Assembly: GCF_030409605.1 (NCBI RefSeq) | Contig: NZ_JAUFQG010000004.1 | Span: 1,552,501-1,616,500, forward strand | DNA: 64,000 nt | DNA from: Simiduia curdlanivorans | GTDB lineage: Bacteria; Pseudomonadota; Gammaproteobacteria; Pseudomonadales; Cellvibrionaceae | Direction of reading: 5' to 3' | Shown: positions 36,033-45,285 of the stretch, piece by piece | Numbering within the stretch: position 1 is the stretch's first letter | Layout of the letters: the number at the start of each line of letters is the position of its first letter | Made by a program: the position numbers and the translations under genes | The notes under the pieces: model-generated | The model's database searches: none | Seen by the model: the letters and a program-made list of their open reading frames with translations, nothing else | What the model was told of the DNA's origin: nothing

Positions 36033-37148
36033 ATGAATCGCGTGCAAGAAATTTGGTCACACAAAAACTACCGTATGGCCATTATCTTTAGTCTTGTGGT
36101 GTTGGTCTGGATGGCTAGCGGGCTGCTCGGTAGCGAACCAGAGCAACCCAGCTTAAGCGCTGCGCCGGAAGTGACTGTACCTAGCGTACAAGCGCAAATA
36201 ATACACGCGCAACAATACAGCCCTAGCCTCGTTATTCGCGCGCGCACTGAGCCCAATCGAGCGGTGCATCTGAAGGCAGAGGTGAGTGGTCGCGTTGAAG
36301 CATTACCCATCAAAGAGGGCGCGCCCGTGAAGCAGGGTGACGTTATCTGCCAGTTGGCGGAGGAGGATCGGGCACTGAAGGTTCAGGAGGCGGAAGTTAA
36401 TTTACGCAAGGCGCAAATAGATTTCGACGGCTCGCAGCGGTTAAAAGTGCAAGGTTATCAATCTCAGTCGGCCATTGCTGCAGCCGAAGCCCAATTAGCG
36501 CAGGCGCGCTCCTTATTAAAGCGACAAGAGTTGGAGCTAGCCTACACCAAAATCCGCGCGCCCTTTGATGGCATATTGAATAGCCGGCAAGTGGAAATCG
36601 GTACTTTTATGCAGCGTGGCGATATCTGCGCCAGCGTGATTGATCTCGATCCTTTGGTGGTGGCCGGGCAGGTGTCTGAAAATGAAATTGCCGGCTTGCG
36701 GGTTGGCAGTTTAACGCAAGTGCAATTGGCTGATGTGAGTCGCGATGGGGAAATTCGCTATATAAGCCGCGATGCGTTAGAGCACACCCGCTCCTTTTTA
36801 GTCGAAGCGTCGGTCGCCAACCCTGGCATGAAAATTCCGGGCGGTTTAACCACCACCTTGACCGCGCAACTCGCGAGCTTTAATGCGCAATCCCTATCGC
36901 CAGCGTTATTGACCCTCGATGACGCGGGCAAATTGGGTGTGCGTATTATCGATGAGCAGTCGCGGGTGCAGTTCGTCAACGTTCACATCGTAGGCGACAG
37001 TGCGGAAGGCGTTTGGGTGACAGGTTTGCCTGAGACAGTATTGCTGATTACCGTTGGCCAGGAATACGTGGCGGTGGGCGAGCAGGTGACTTATCAGCTG
37101 GTGGCTGCAGAAGCGTCGAGCGTAGTGGCTGCTGGAGCTGCAGAATGA
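36033..37148 (+). CDS. RND efflux periplasmic adaptor (MFP)
   Basis: 371 aa. One membrane helix (AIIFSLVVLVWMASGLLG), then the biotinyl-lipoyl halves (VSGRVEALPIKEGAPVKQGD and LAYTKIRAPFDGIL) around a helical hairpin, and a C-terminal beta-barrel/membrane-proximal part. It forms a tripartite pump with the overlapping permease gene (ATGA, 4 bp). The outer-membrane channel is not in the window. Confidence 0.9.
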   Translation: MNRVQEIWSHKNYRMAIIFSLVVLVWMASGLLGSEPEQPSLSAAPEVTVPSVQAQIIHAQQYSPSLVIRARTEPNRAVHLKAEVSGRVEALPIKEGAPVKQGDVICQLAEEDRALKVQEAEVNLRKAQIDFDGSQRLKVQGYQSQSAIAAAEAQLAQARSLLKRQELELAYTKIRAPFDGILNSRQVEIGTFMQRGDICASVIDLDPLVVAGQVSENEIAGLRVGSLTQVQLADVSRDGEIRYISRDALEHTRSFLVEASVANPGMKIPGGLTTTLTAQLASFNAQSLSPALLTLDDAGKLGVRIIDEQSRVQFVNVHIVGDSAEGVWVTGLPETVLLITVGQEYVAVGEQVTYQLVAAEASSVVAAGAAE

Positions 37149-40100
37149 ATGTCTTAAAGTCTGCGGTGAGTCGCTCGCGCGCGACGCTGTCAATTTTGGC
37201 GTTGATATTGCTGGTGGGTATTTTCGCTCGCGTCACCATGACCGTGGAGGCCAATCCAAATATCCAAGTGCCCTATATTTTTGTGCAGGTCTATCTCGAT
37301 GGCGTATCGCCCGAAGACGGCGCTCGATTACTGGTGCGACCGTTAGAAAAGGAGTTGAGAATCGTAGAGGGTGTGGATGAAATTATTGCCACCTCGCGCG
37401 AGTCTATTTCCTATTTGTTGGTCAAGTTTGAAGCGGATGAAGACCCGCATAGAGCACTGCGTGAAACCCGTGTGGCGGTAGATAGGGCCAAGGCAGAGTT
37501 GCCGCCGGCTGCCGAGGAACCGGTGGTGAAAGAGCTGGCAGCAACACCCATGCCGGCCATTGTTTTGACTTTGGCCGGCGACGGTGCATCTGAGCGATCC
37601 ATTTACCGCACGGCGAAAACGTTACAGCGCCAAATTGAAAATATGCCCACGGTGCTTAACGCCAATTTAGTAGGCTATCGCGAGGAGATGGTCGAGGTTA
37701 TTGTCGACCCGGCACAACTGGAACACTACCGTATTACTGCCACCGAGCTCGCCAACGCGGTGGTTAACAACAATCGCCTAGTGCCCGCCGGCGAAATGGA
37801 TACCGGTAAGGGTCGCTTCTCAATTAAGGTGCCTGGCTTAATTGAGACCGCAAGTGATGTTCGCTCCCTGCCAATAAAATCAACCGCCCAAGGGGTTGTG
37901 ACCTTGGGTGATGTCACAGATATTCGCCGAACCTTTAAAGATGCGGACCGCTTCACCACGGTCAATGGTAAGCGCGCGATGACCATCGAAGTGGAAAAAC
38001 GCAATGGGGCAAACTCCACCGATGTCGCCGAAGGCGTGCGCGCTTTGGCTGAATCTATGCGCTCAGACTTGCCGCCCGGTGTGAGCTTGGGCTTTGTTTT
38101 GGATCAGTCTGAGTTTACGCGCAGCATGGTGAGTGAAATGGAGGGTAATATTGTCACCGCCATGGCCTTGGTGATGATTATTGTGGTGGCAGCCTTGGGC
38201 TTTCGATCTGGCGCCTTGGTGGGCTTTGGCATTCCCTTCTCGCTGCTGTTTGCCACCATCGTGGTAAGCATGATCGGCTTTTCCTTCAATTTCATGGTGA
38301 TGTTCGGCATGTTGCTGGCATTGGGAATGTTGATTGATGGCGCCATTGTTATCACCGAGTTTGCCGACAGGAAAATGGCAGAGGGTTTAACTAGCCGCGT
38401 GGCTTATGAAATCGCCGTTAAGCGCATGTTTTGGCCCGTGGTTGCTTCTACCGCAACAACCTTGGCGGCTTTTTTACCGATTATGTTTTGGCCTGGGGTA
38501 GCCGGCCAGTTCATGCGCTATTTACCGGTGACCGTATTCGCCGTGTTGGTGGGTTCGTTGATCTACGCATTATTTTTTGCGCCGGTGTTGGGCTCGCTCA
38601 TGGGGCGAACCAAAATGTCACAAAAAGTGCAGGATTATTTAAAGAGTTTAGAGCGCGAATCGCCCTTAACCTTATCGGGCATTACCGGTGCCTACGCGCG
38701 CTTGTTGCATCGGGTCATGCGCTGGCCGGTGTTGGTAGCCATCGGTACTTTTATGGTGCTCTACCTCATTTTTACAGTCTATGGCGCCTTCAACGCCGGG
38801 GTCGAATTTTTTACCGAGACAGAGGAAAAGTACGGCACCGTGGCGGTGCGGGCGCAGGGCAACTTTTCCGTTTATGAAATGGATGCATTGGTCTCCGAGG
38901 TCGAACAGCGGGTGATGAAAATTGATGGGGTGCATGTGGTTTACACTGCCACGGGCGCTGGGTCTAGTAGCCAAGCCGGCAACCGCGAGTCGTCTAAAGA
39001 TCAAATTGGAACCATGTTGGTGGAGCTGCGGGACCCCGCAACGCTCGGTCGTTCTAGCCACGATGTATTTCGTGAAATTCGAGAAAAAACCGCCGATATT
39101 CCCGGTGTTAAAGTGGCTGCGGATGCCTTTGAGGGTGGCCCCACCCAAGGCAAGCCGATTCAAATTCAATTGGAATCGATTAACAGCGAAAAGTTGATGG
39201 CAGCAACGCGATTATTGCGCGACCGACTGGAACAAGAATTTCCAGGCTTGCGCGATGTGGTTGATACCAGCCCACTGCCTGGCATCGAGTGGGAAATGAA
39301 AGTGGATAGAGCAGTCGCCGCGCAGCTAGGCGTTAATATGACTGACGTTGGCCACGCTGTTTCTTTGGTAACTAGCGGTGTAAAAGTAAGCGAATACCGA
39401 CCCGACGATGCCGATGACGAGGTGGATATTCGCGTGCGCTTTCCTCTCGATGCCCGCGGCGTTGGCGTGCTCAATACCCTGCGGGTGAATTCGGCTAATG
39501 GCCCTGTGCCAATGAGCAGTTTCGTCACCCCCGTCGCCAAGCCCAAGGTCGATAAAGTCCAGCGCAATAACGGCATAGAGTTTATGACCGTAAAAGCCGA
39601 TGTACAGGTGGGCGAAAACGTCGATCAGCAAGTAAGCTTAATTCAAGAGTGGTTAAAGAATAACCCGTTAGACCCTGACGTACAGGCGGCCTTCCGTGGC
39701 ACCAATGAAGAGCAGGCCAAGTCGTTACAGTTTTTGGGTGTGGCCTTTTCGCTCGCGTTGTTTTTAATGTTTATTATTTTAGTGACGCAGTTTAATAGTT
39801 TTTATCAAGCCTTCTTAATCTTGTCGGCCGTGGTCATGTCTACCGCTGGTGTCTTGCTTGGCTTGTTGATTACCCAATCGACCTTTAGCGTTATTCTCAC
39901 TGGCGTTGGTATCGTTGCTTTGGCCGGTATCGTGGTGAATAACAACATTGTGCTCATTGATACTTACAATTATGTGCGCGCGAAGAATCCCGATATGTTG
40001 CCGATCGATGCCATTGTCTCTGCCTGCGCACAGCGTTTGCGCCCAGTATTTTTAACCACGGCAACCACGGTGTTAGGGTTGCTGCCTATTGCGATTAATA

Positions 40101-40330
40101 TGTCTGTGGATCTCATCGGTCGACATGTGGTTATGGGCGGAGTTATCGCCTCTTTTTGGGTGCCGTTGGCGAGTGCCATCGTGTATGGCTTGGTGTTTTC
40201 AACCTTGCTGACACTGCTGGTGACCCCCGCCATGTTGCTAGTGCCGGCGCGCTTGAAGTACTTTTTTGTCGCCTTGAGCGGGCGATTACGCAGGCATTCC
40301 AGTGCTGCAGCCGTGGAATCGCACCAATAG
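37145..40330 (+). CDS. RND family efflux transporter permease
   Basis: 1061 aa in the standard AcrB/HAE1 size range, with twelve membrane helices in two halves. Hallmarks are the large periplasmic loops, FGMLLALGMLIDGAIVITEF in helix 4 and GIVVNNNIVLIDTYNY in the second half. The proton-relay acidic residue is Asp within LIDGAIV. The substrate cannot be predicted. The gene is the second of an operon and is translationally coupled to the adaptor. Confidence 0.93.
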   Translation: MNVLKSAVSRSRATLSILALILLVGIFARVTMTVEANPNIQVPYIFVQVYLDGVSPEDGARLLVRPLEKELRIVEGVDEIIATSRESISYLLVKFEADEDPHRALRETRVAVDRAKAELPPAAEEPVVKELAATPMPAIVLTLAGDGASERSIYRTAKTLQRQIENMPTVLNANLVGYREEMVEVIVDPAQLEHYRITATELANAVVNNNRLVPAGEMDTGKGRFSIKVPGLIETASDVRSLPIKSTAQGVVTLGDVTDIRRTFKDADRFTTVNGKRAMTIEVEKRNGANSTDVAEGVRALAESMRSDLPPGVSLGFVLDQSEFTRSMVSEMEGNIVTAMALVMIIVVAALGFRSGALVGFGIPFSLLFATIVVSMIGFSFNFMVMFGMLLALGMLIDGAIVITEFADRKMAEGLTSRVAYEIAVKRMFWPVVASTATTLAAFLPIMFWPGVAGQFMRYLPVTVFAVLVGSLIYALFFAPVLGSLMGRTKMSQKVQDYLKSLERESPLTLSGITGAYARLLHRVMRWPVLVAIGTFMVLYLIFTVYGAFNAGVEFFTETEEKYGTVAVRAQGNFSVYEMDALVSEVEQRVMKIDGVHVVYTATGAGSSSQAGNRESSKDQIGTMLVELRDPATLGRSSHDVFREIREKTADIPGVKVAADAFEGGPTQGKPIQIQLESINSEKLMAATRLLRDRLEQEFPGLRDVVDTSPLPGIEWEMKVDRAVAAQLGVNMTDVGHAVSLVTSGVKVSEYRPDDADDEVDIRVRFPLDARGVGVLNTLRVNSANGPVPMSSFVTPVAKPKVDKVQRNNGIEFMTVKADVQVGENVDQQVSLIQEWLKNNPLDPDVQAAFRGTNEEQAKSLQFLGVAFSLALFLMFIILVTQFNSFYQAFLILSAVVMSTAGVLLGLLITQSTFSVILTGVGIVALAGIVVNNNIVLIDTYNYVRAKNPDMLPIDAIVSACAQRLRPVFLTTATTVLGLLPIAINMSVDLIGRHVVMGGVIASFWVPLASAIVYGLVFSTLLTLLVTPAMLLVPARLKYFFVALSGRLRRHSSAAAVESHQ

Positions 40331-40447
40331 CAGCCTGTTTGGCGCTACCCTTGAACTGGCTGCGGCAAACCTCGTGGTTTGAGTCTAATATAGCTAGGGG
40401 CTTGGCGTTAATGAACGGCCCCTTGTTGATATGAAAAATGGCTCTCA

Positions 40448-41107
40448 ATGAAATTTGAAGATTATAAATTACCTTTCGGTTATCCCTTGTCGCTAGAAGG
40501 TGCTAGCGCTGGTGGTGTGCCTTTTAAGTTCGCGAGTAAAGTTATTGGCTGCATCCCTGGCGACGTATTGATTCTGTCTCACCCCCGCGCTGCTAAGGCG
40601 TCGACATTGCGCCCGGGGCAGAAAATTCTTGTCACCATTATGGCGGGTAATGGCGTCTTGGCCTTTGCCTCTGTGATTGATCAAATTATCGCTCAACCGC
40701 GGCCATTGGTGTTTTTAACATACCCGACGAAATTAAGTTTTAAGGAAATTCGCGGTGCTACCCGGGTCGAAATTCGAGTGCCTATCGAAGCGGTTTGTTT
40801 ATCGGGATTAGTCGCGACAAAAACTACCGGTGTTATTACCGACATTAGTACATCGGGTGCCAGAATCGAATTAACTGAATCCATCGGCGATATCGGTGGC
40901 AGCATGGAAGTGTCTGGTGCAATTACTATCGCTCGCATGGAAGAAAAGTTTAACTTTCCGGCCGTTATTCGCTCGCGCGTTGAAAGAAGTACACGCGAAA
41001 GCGAGGCAGAATTTCCGGCTATTTATGGCATAGAGTTTGTTGAGGTTCCACATTCACAGCGGCTGCTACTCTATGCGTTCGTTTACTCATTGCTGGCGAC
41101 CAAATGA
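40448..41107 (+). CDS. PilZ domain protein, YcgR-like
   Basis: 219 aa. The N-terminal half (about 1-105) resembles YcgR_N. The C-terminal PilZ domain has RGATRVEIRVP (RxxxR) and DISTSGARIEL ([D/N]xSxxG), the cyclic-di-GMP-binding residues. It should bind c-di-GMP. It is followed by a gene overlapping by 4 bp. No flagellar or cellulose genes are next to it, so the regulated process is not evident. Confidence 0.88.
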   Translation: MKFEDYKLPFGYPLSLEGASAGGVPFKFASKVIGCIPGDVLILSHPRAAKASTLRPGQKILVTIMAGNGVLAFASVIDQIIAQPRPLVFLTYPTKLSFKEIRGATRVEIRVPIEAVCLSGLVATKTTGVITDISTSGARIELTESIGDIGGSMEVSGAITIARMEEKFNFPAVIRSRVERSTRESEAEFPAIYGIEFVEVPHSQRLLLYAFVYSLLATK

Positions 41108-41751
41108 AATTATTAGCACAAGGTTTACTGTTTTTTACTTGGCTCTGTTCGAGCACCTTAATGGCTCAGGAACCTGAACAAACGCTTGATATGAAGCGGT
41201 TATGGTTGCCCAAAAGCTATAGTCAATATTGGGCGAATTTACGGCAAGTGGCAGAGTATCAGCTCGCGCAAGAGCGCTGCGCCGAGGTTATAAGGGCGGA
41301 ATTGGATCGCGGCCAAAGCAGCTTAGAGGCTCCCGTTTTTGCCGTTATTTGCCGCGACGCGAATAGACGAACCTTCGTAGAAAAGTTTGACGGGGTGAGC
41401 CTAGTTTCGCTCGCGCCGGTGGCCGATGAAGCCCCAGAGGCAGTGTTAGAGGAGGTTGCCGTTGATTTACAGCCGGTTATCTACCAGCGTTGTCAGGAGT
41501 TGTGGCGCACTGACGTCGCTCTGATGGCGGGCCTGCAATGGCTCGATGACATTGAAAACCCGGCTGTTACCGAGCGCTCAGAAGTCGACACCGACGACAA
41601 TCCAGAAACCACCACAACAGTGACGCAATTTACCTTTGTGCGTCGTTTTAATGCCAATGATGCTGCTGGCAATGAACTCAAATATTTGGCCAGCTGTACC
41701 GGCAATAGTTTAGAAACCACGCTGACAGAGGTGTCTATTCGGCGAGACTAG
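41104..41751 (+). CDS. Secreted hypothetical protein coupled to PilZ gene
   Basis: 215 aa, not recognised. A signal peptide (LLAQGLLFFTWLCSSTLMA) is followed by a mostly soluble body with four Cys (Cys-Cys pairs are plausible) and an acidic Thr/Asp patch (SEVDTDDNPETTTTV). The ATG overlaps the stop of the PilZ gene (ATGA), suggesting co-expression of an exported factor with a c-di-GMP sensor. Confidence 0.75.
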   Translation: MKLLAQGLLFFTWLCSSTLMAQEPEQTLDMKRLWLPKSYSQYWANLRQVAEYQLAQERCAEVIRAELDRGQSSLEAPVFAVICRDANRRTFVEKFDGVSLVSLAPVADEAPEAVLEEVAVDLQPVIYQRCQELWRTDVALMAGLQWLDDIENPAVTERSEVDTDDNPETTTTVTQFTFVRRFNANDAAGNELKYLASCTGNSLETTLTEVSIRRD

Positions 41752-41754
41752 GCC

Positions 41755-42981
41755 TCAACGGACAATCTTTTTCAAGGTCAGCTGATCTATCTCATCAGCG
41801 CCGAGGCCGAGTAGATCGCGCAGAACTGTCTCTGTATCTTCACCTAATAGCGGCGGCGCTTTCGTTTGGTTTAATTGGCTTCTGCTGTAGCGAATAGGGT
41901 TGCCGGCGAGCTCCACGGAGCCGGCCAAAGGGTGCTCCACTTGGATGCGCATATCTCGACTTAACAGTTGCGGATCATTGAATACCTTGTCGATGGTGTT
42001 GATGGGGCCGCAGGGCACACCTTTCTGTTCTAGTGCTGCTAACCAATCTTCACTGTTTCGTTGTTTGATAAGCGTGGCGATGTGTTCGCATAGCACCAGT
42101 CTATTGGCCACCCGGCTAGGATTGGTTGCAAAGCGAGCGTCGAGTGCTAATTCTGGGCAACCGGCTAGGTCACAAAACTTTTTAAACTGACCGTCGTTGC
42201 CAACGGCCAAAATAATATGGCCGTCTTTACTGGCAAAGGCTTGGTAGGGCACGATGTTCGGGTGCGCATTGCCCATCCGCTGCGGTGTAATGCCGCCGAC
42301 CAAATAATTAGATGCCTGATTAGCTAAAACGGCGGCCTGAACATCAAATAAAGCCATGTCGATATGTTGGCCGAGGCCGGATGCTTGGCGTTCGATGAGC
42401 GCGCCTTGTATGGCAATGGTAGCGTAAAGCCCGGTGAACACATCGGTAACTGCAACGCCTACTTTTTGTGGCCCGGCTCCTGGGTTACCATCGGCTTCGC
42501 CGGTAATGCTCATCAGCCCACCCATACCCTGAATCATAAAATCGTAACCCGCGCGCGCGCGGTAGGGCCCGGTTTGACCGAAGCCGGTAATGGAGCAGTA
42601 GATCAATTTTGGGTTTAACGCGCTCAGGCTTGCGTAGTCGAGGCCGTATTTTTTCAGGCCATCGACTTTATAATTCTCGATCACGATATCCACATGAGCC
42701 GCTAATTTTTGAATCAGTGCTTGGCCTTCGGCCTGAGTGATATCCACCGCGATCGAACGCTTACCCCGGTTGGCCGATAAAAAATACGCGGCCTCCGAGG
42801 TATCTTGGTTGTCTGAATTTTTTAAGTAAGGCGGGCCCCATTGCCGAGTATCGTCGCCGGCTTTGGGATTTTCCACTTTGATGACATCGGCGCCCAAATC
42901 CGCTAATAATTGTCCCGCCCAAGGCCCAGCTAAAATGCGGGAGAGGTCAAGTACGCGAATTCCATTGAGTGGCGTATTCAT
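41755..42981 (-). CDS. gcdG: CaiB/BaiF CoA-transferase, likely succinyl-CoA:glutarate
   Basis: 408-aa class III CoA-transferase. The N-terminal GIRVLDLSRILAGPWAGQLLADLGAD and FGQTGPYRARAGYDFMIQGMGGLMS are family signatures. The catalytic Asp is in GQHIDMALFDVQ. Next to glutaryl-CoA dehydrogenase and a divergent LysR gene it matches GcdG, which activates glutarate to glutaryl-CoA using succinyl-CoA. Substrate assignment rests on context. Confidence 0.82.
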   Translation of the reverse strand: MNTPLNGIRVLDLSRILAGPWAGQLLADLGADVIKVENPKAGDDTRQWGPPYLKNSDNQDTSEAAYFLSANRGKRSIAVDITQAEGQALIQKLAAHVDIVIENYKVDGLKKYGLDYASLSALNPKLIYCSITGFGQTGPYRARAGYDFMIQGMGGLMSITGEADGNPGAGPQKVGVAVTDVFTGLYATIAIQGALIERQASGLGQHIDMALFDVQAAVLANQASNYLVGGITPQRMGNAHPNIVPYQAFASKDGHIILAVGNDGQFKKFCDLAGCPELALDARFATNPSRVANRLVLCEHIATLIKQRNSEDWLAALEQKGVPCGPINTIDKVFNDPQLLSRDMRIQVEHPLAGSVELAGNPIRYSRSQLNQTKAPPLLGEDTETVLRDLLGLGADEIDQLTLKKIVR

Positions 42982-43011
42982 GCTTAGGCTCGATGTTGTA
43001 GTAGAAAAGTT

Positions 43012-43038
43012 TGCTCGCCACCCATAGGGTGGCGAGCA
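43012..43038 (-). terminator. Intercistronic hairpin in the gcd operon
   Basis: A perfect 12-bp stem (tgctcgccaccc / gggtggcgagca) with a 3-nt loop, between the gcdH stop and gcdG start; a T-containing stretch (aaactttt) follows on the minus strand. It may partly terminate or set differential expression. Confidence 0.65.
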
Positions 43039-43045
43039 GTGCGGA

Positions 43046-44236
43046 TCAATAGAAGGCTTGAATACCGGTTTGCGCCCGGCCGAGAATTAACGCATGCACA
43101 TCCTGAGTACCTTCGTAGGTGTTAACCACCTCAAGGTTGACCATGTGGCGCATAACGCTGTACTCGTCGGAAATGCCATTACCACCGTGCATGTCGCGCG
43201 CCTCACGGGCGATTTCGAGAGCTTTCACACACGAGTTGCGCTTGAGCAATGAAATAAGTTCAGGCGCGAGTTGGCCTGCATCTTTTAATTGCGCTGCGCG
43301 TAAGCAACCTTGTAGTGCCAGGCTAATGTCAGTTTGCATAATCGCGAGTTTCTTTTGAATCAGCTGGTTCGCAGCCAGTGGGCGGTTAAATTGCTTGCGC
43401 TCCATGGTGTACTCTCGAGCCGAGTGCCAGCAAGCTTCCGCGGCGCCGAGTGCGCCCCAAGAAATGCCTAAGCGGGCGCTGTTTAGGCAGCCGAAGGGGC
43501 CTTTAAGGCCGGTCACATTCGGCAGTAGATTTTCCTCGGGCACGAAAACATCTTCCATCACGATTTCGCCAGTTACCGACGCGCGCAATGCCAGCTTGCC
43601 TTCAATCTTGGGCGCACTTAAACCTTTCATGCCCTTGTCGAGAATGAAACCGCGAATAACACCTTCGTCATCTTTGGCCCACACCACAAAGACATCGGCA
43701 ATGGGGGAATTGGTGATCCACATTTTGGCGCCGCTGAGTTTGTAACCACCGTCGGCTTTACGCGCGCGGGTTATCATGCCGCCAGGATCAGAGCCGTGAT
43801 CTGGCTCTGTCAATCCAAAGCACCCTATCCATTCGCCGCTGGCGAGTTTAGGTAAATATTTTTCCTTCTGTGCTTCAGATCCATAGGCATAAATGGGATA
43901 CATGACCAAGCTCGACTGCACGCTCATCATCGAGCGGAAGCCAGAGTCGACGCGCTCGACTTCGCGGGCAATCAAACCATAACTGACATAGCTAACACCA
44001 GGGCAGCCATAACCTTCCAGCGGTGAGCCCAATAAACCCAGCTCGCCCATTTCTCTAAAAATAGCGGGGTCGGTATATTCGTTGCGAAACGCTTCCCGGA
44101 CCCGCGGTTGTAATTTTTCCTGTGCGTACTGGCGCGCTGTATCCCGCACCATCCGCTCTTCTTCGCTGAGTTGCAGATCCATAAGAAAAGGATCTGTCCA
44201 ATCGAAATGCTTTGACCAGTGATTTTGCGCGCTCAT
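43046..44236 (-). CDS. gcdH: Glutaryl-CoA dehydrogenase
   Basis: 396-aa ACAD family FAD enzyme that oxidises and decarboxylates glutaryl-CoA to crotonyl-CoA in lysine, tryptophan and glutarate degradation. GCFGLTEPDHGSDPGGM, KMWITNSPIADVFVVWAKD and the C-terminal NTYEGTQDVHALILGR (catalytic Glu in TYEGT) are typical. The start is placed at ATG 44236; an upstream ATG at 44308 gives an unusual extension. It precedes gcdG and is divergent from gcdR. Confidence 0.93.
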   Translation of the reverse strand: MSAQNHWSKHFDWTDPFLMDLQLSEEERMVRDTARQYAQEKLQPRVREAFRNEYTDPAIFREMGELGLLGSPLEGYGCPGVSYVSYGLIAREVERVDSGFRSMMSVQSSLVMYPIYAYGSEAQKEKYLPKLASGEWIGCFGLTEPDHGSDPGGMITRARKADGGYKLSGAKMWITNSPIADVFVVWAKDDEGVIRGFILDKGMKGLSAPKIEGKLALRASVTGEIVMEDVFVPEENLLPNVTGLKGPFGCLNSARLGISWGALGAAEACWHSAREYTMERKQFNRPLAANQLIQKKLAIMQTDISLALQGCLRAAQLKDAGQLAPELISLLKRNSCVKALEIAREARDMHGGNGISDEYSVMRHMVNLEVVNTYEGTQDVHALILGRAQTGIQAFY

Positions 44237-44361
44237 TAGGCAGGTTCCGTCGTGAGGTTTGTGGGAAATATCTGTGCAGGTGAGTATAGCAACGAGAAAA
44301 CCATACATAAAATATATAATTTGTATGATAATGATCTGTTTAAGTGATTTAAGGGGCGGTG

Positions 44362-45252
44362 ATGGATCTCAGGCAACTCAAGGTTTTTATCCAGGTGGTC
44401 GAAACTGGCAGCTTTACCCGCGCCGCAGAAAAACTGCATATTGCGCAATCGGCCATCAGTGTTTCAGTGCAAAAATTGGAGCTTGAGTTAGGTCTCACCT
44501 TGTTCGATCGCGCCGAGCGCAGACCGCGCTTAACAGCGGAGGGCGAGGTGCTATTTAGTCGCGCGCGGAAATTAGTTGAAGAATTCCAGAAAACACAACA
44601 GGAAATGCGCGAGTTAAGCGGCGGTGCAAGCGGTACGGTGCGCTTGGGCACCTCGGCAATGCTGGGCTCCTATTATTTACCCGAACAAATTGTGGCCTTT
44701 CGCCAGCGCTACCCGAAGATTAATTTCCAGGTTGTGGGCGAGGGCACAAGTCGTGCGCAAACTCAGCTCATTGCCGGCGACATTGATATGGCGATGGTGA
44801 ATCTGGTGAACCTTCCCGCCGAATTGGAGGCTTTTCCGCTCGTGACGGAACCCGTGGTGGCCTGTGTGGCCAGTTCACACCCATTGGCTAAGCGAAAGAC
44901 CATCACATTTGAGCAATTTGCTCGCGAGCCTCTCGCGCTCTATGGCGCTGGCTACTATTTACGAGAATTGGTTGACCAGCAGTGTAAGCAGGTACAGGTA
45001 AAGCCCAATATCGTACTGGAAACAAATATTCTTCGCTTGATGACGAGTCTGGTAATAGCAAAAGGTGCCATTGGTTTTGTATTGGAGCGGGTAGTCAATG
45101 AAGAGGCAAAGTTAAAAGCGATACGCTTTGATAAGCCATTGACACTGAGTTTGGGGATTGCGTGGCGAAAAGATAGCTATCTTTCGGTGGCGAACAAGCG
45201 ATTTGCGGATTTTTTAGTGGCGCAGATGCAGGGACAGAGGTTGGAGAGTTAG
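44362..45252 (+). CDS. gcdR: LysR family regulator, probable GcdR
   Basis: 296 aa. The N-terminal winged helix (MDLRQLKVFIQVVETGSFTRAA, AQSAISVSVQKLELELGLTLF) is followed by an inducer-binding domain. It is divergently transcribed from gcdH with about 125 bp between the chosen starts, the normal arrangement for a regulator controlled by an intermediate such as glutarate. ATG at 44362 has AAGGGG 5 nt upstream. The effector is inferred. Confidence 0.85.
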   Translation: MDLRQLKVFIQVVETGSFTRAAEKLHIAQSAISVSVQKLELELGLTLFDRAERRPRLTAEGEVLFSRARKLVEEFQKTQQEMRELSGGASGTVRLGTSAMLGSYYLPEQIVAFRQRYPKINFQVVGEGTSRAQTQLIAGDIDMAMVNLVNLPAELEAFPLVTEPVVACVASSHPLAKRKTITFEQFAREPLALYGAGYYLRELVDQQCKQVQVKPNIVLETNILRLMTSLVIAKGAIGFVLERVVNEEAKLKAIRFDKPLTLSLGIAWRKDSYLSVANKRFADFLVAQMQGQRLES

Positions 45253-45275
45253 GTCAGGCGCAAGGCACCTGACCT
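45251..45275. terminator. Hairpin between convergent lysR and H1-like gene
   Basis: Arms aggtcagg / cctgacct with a loop of about 9 nt immediately after the lysR stop. It has no clear T-run, so termination is uncertain. Confidence 0.45.
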
Positions 45276-45285
45276 ACATCAGGGC

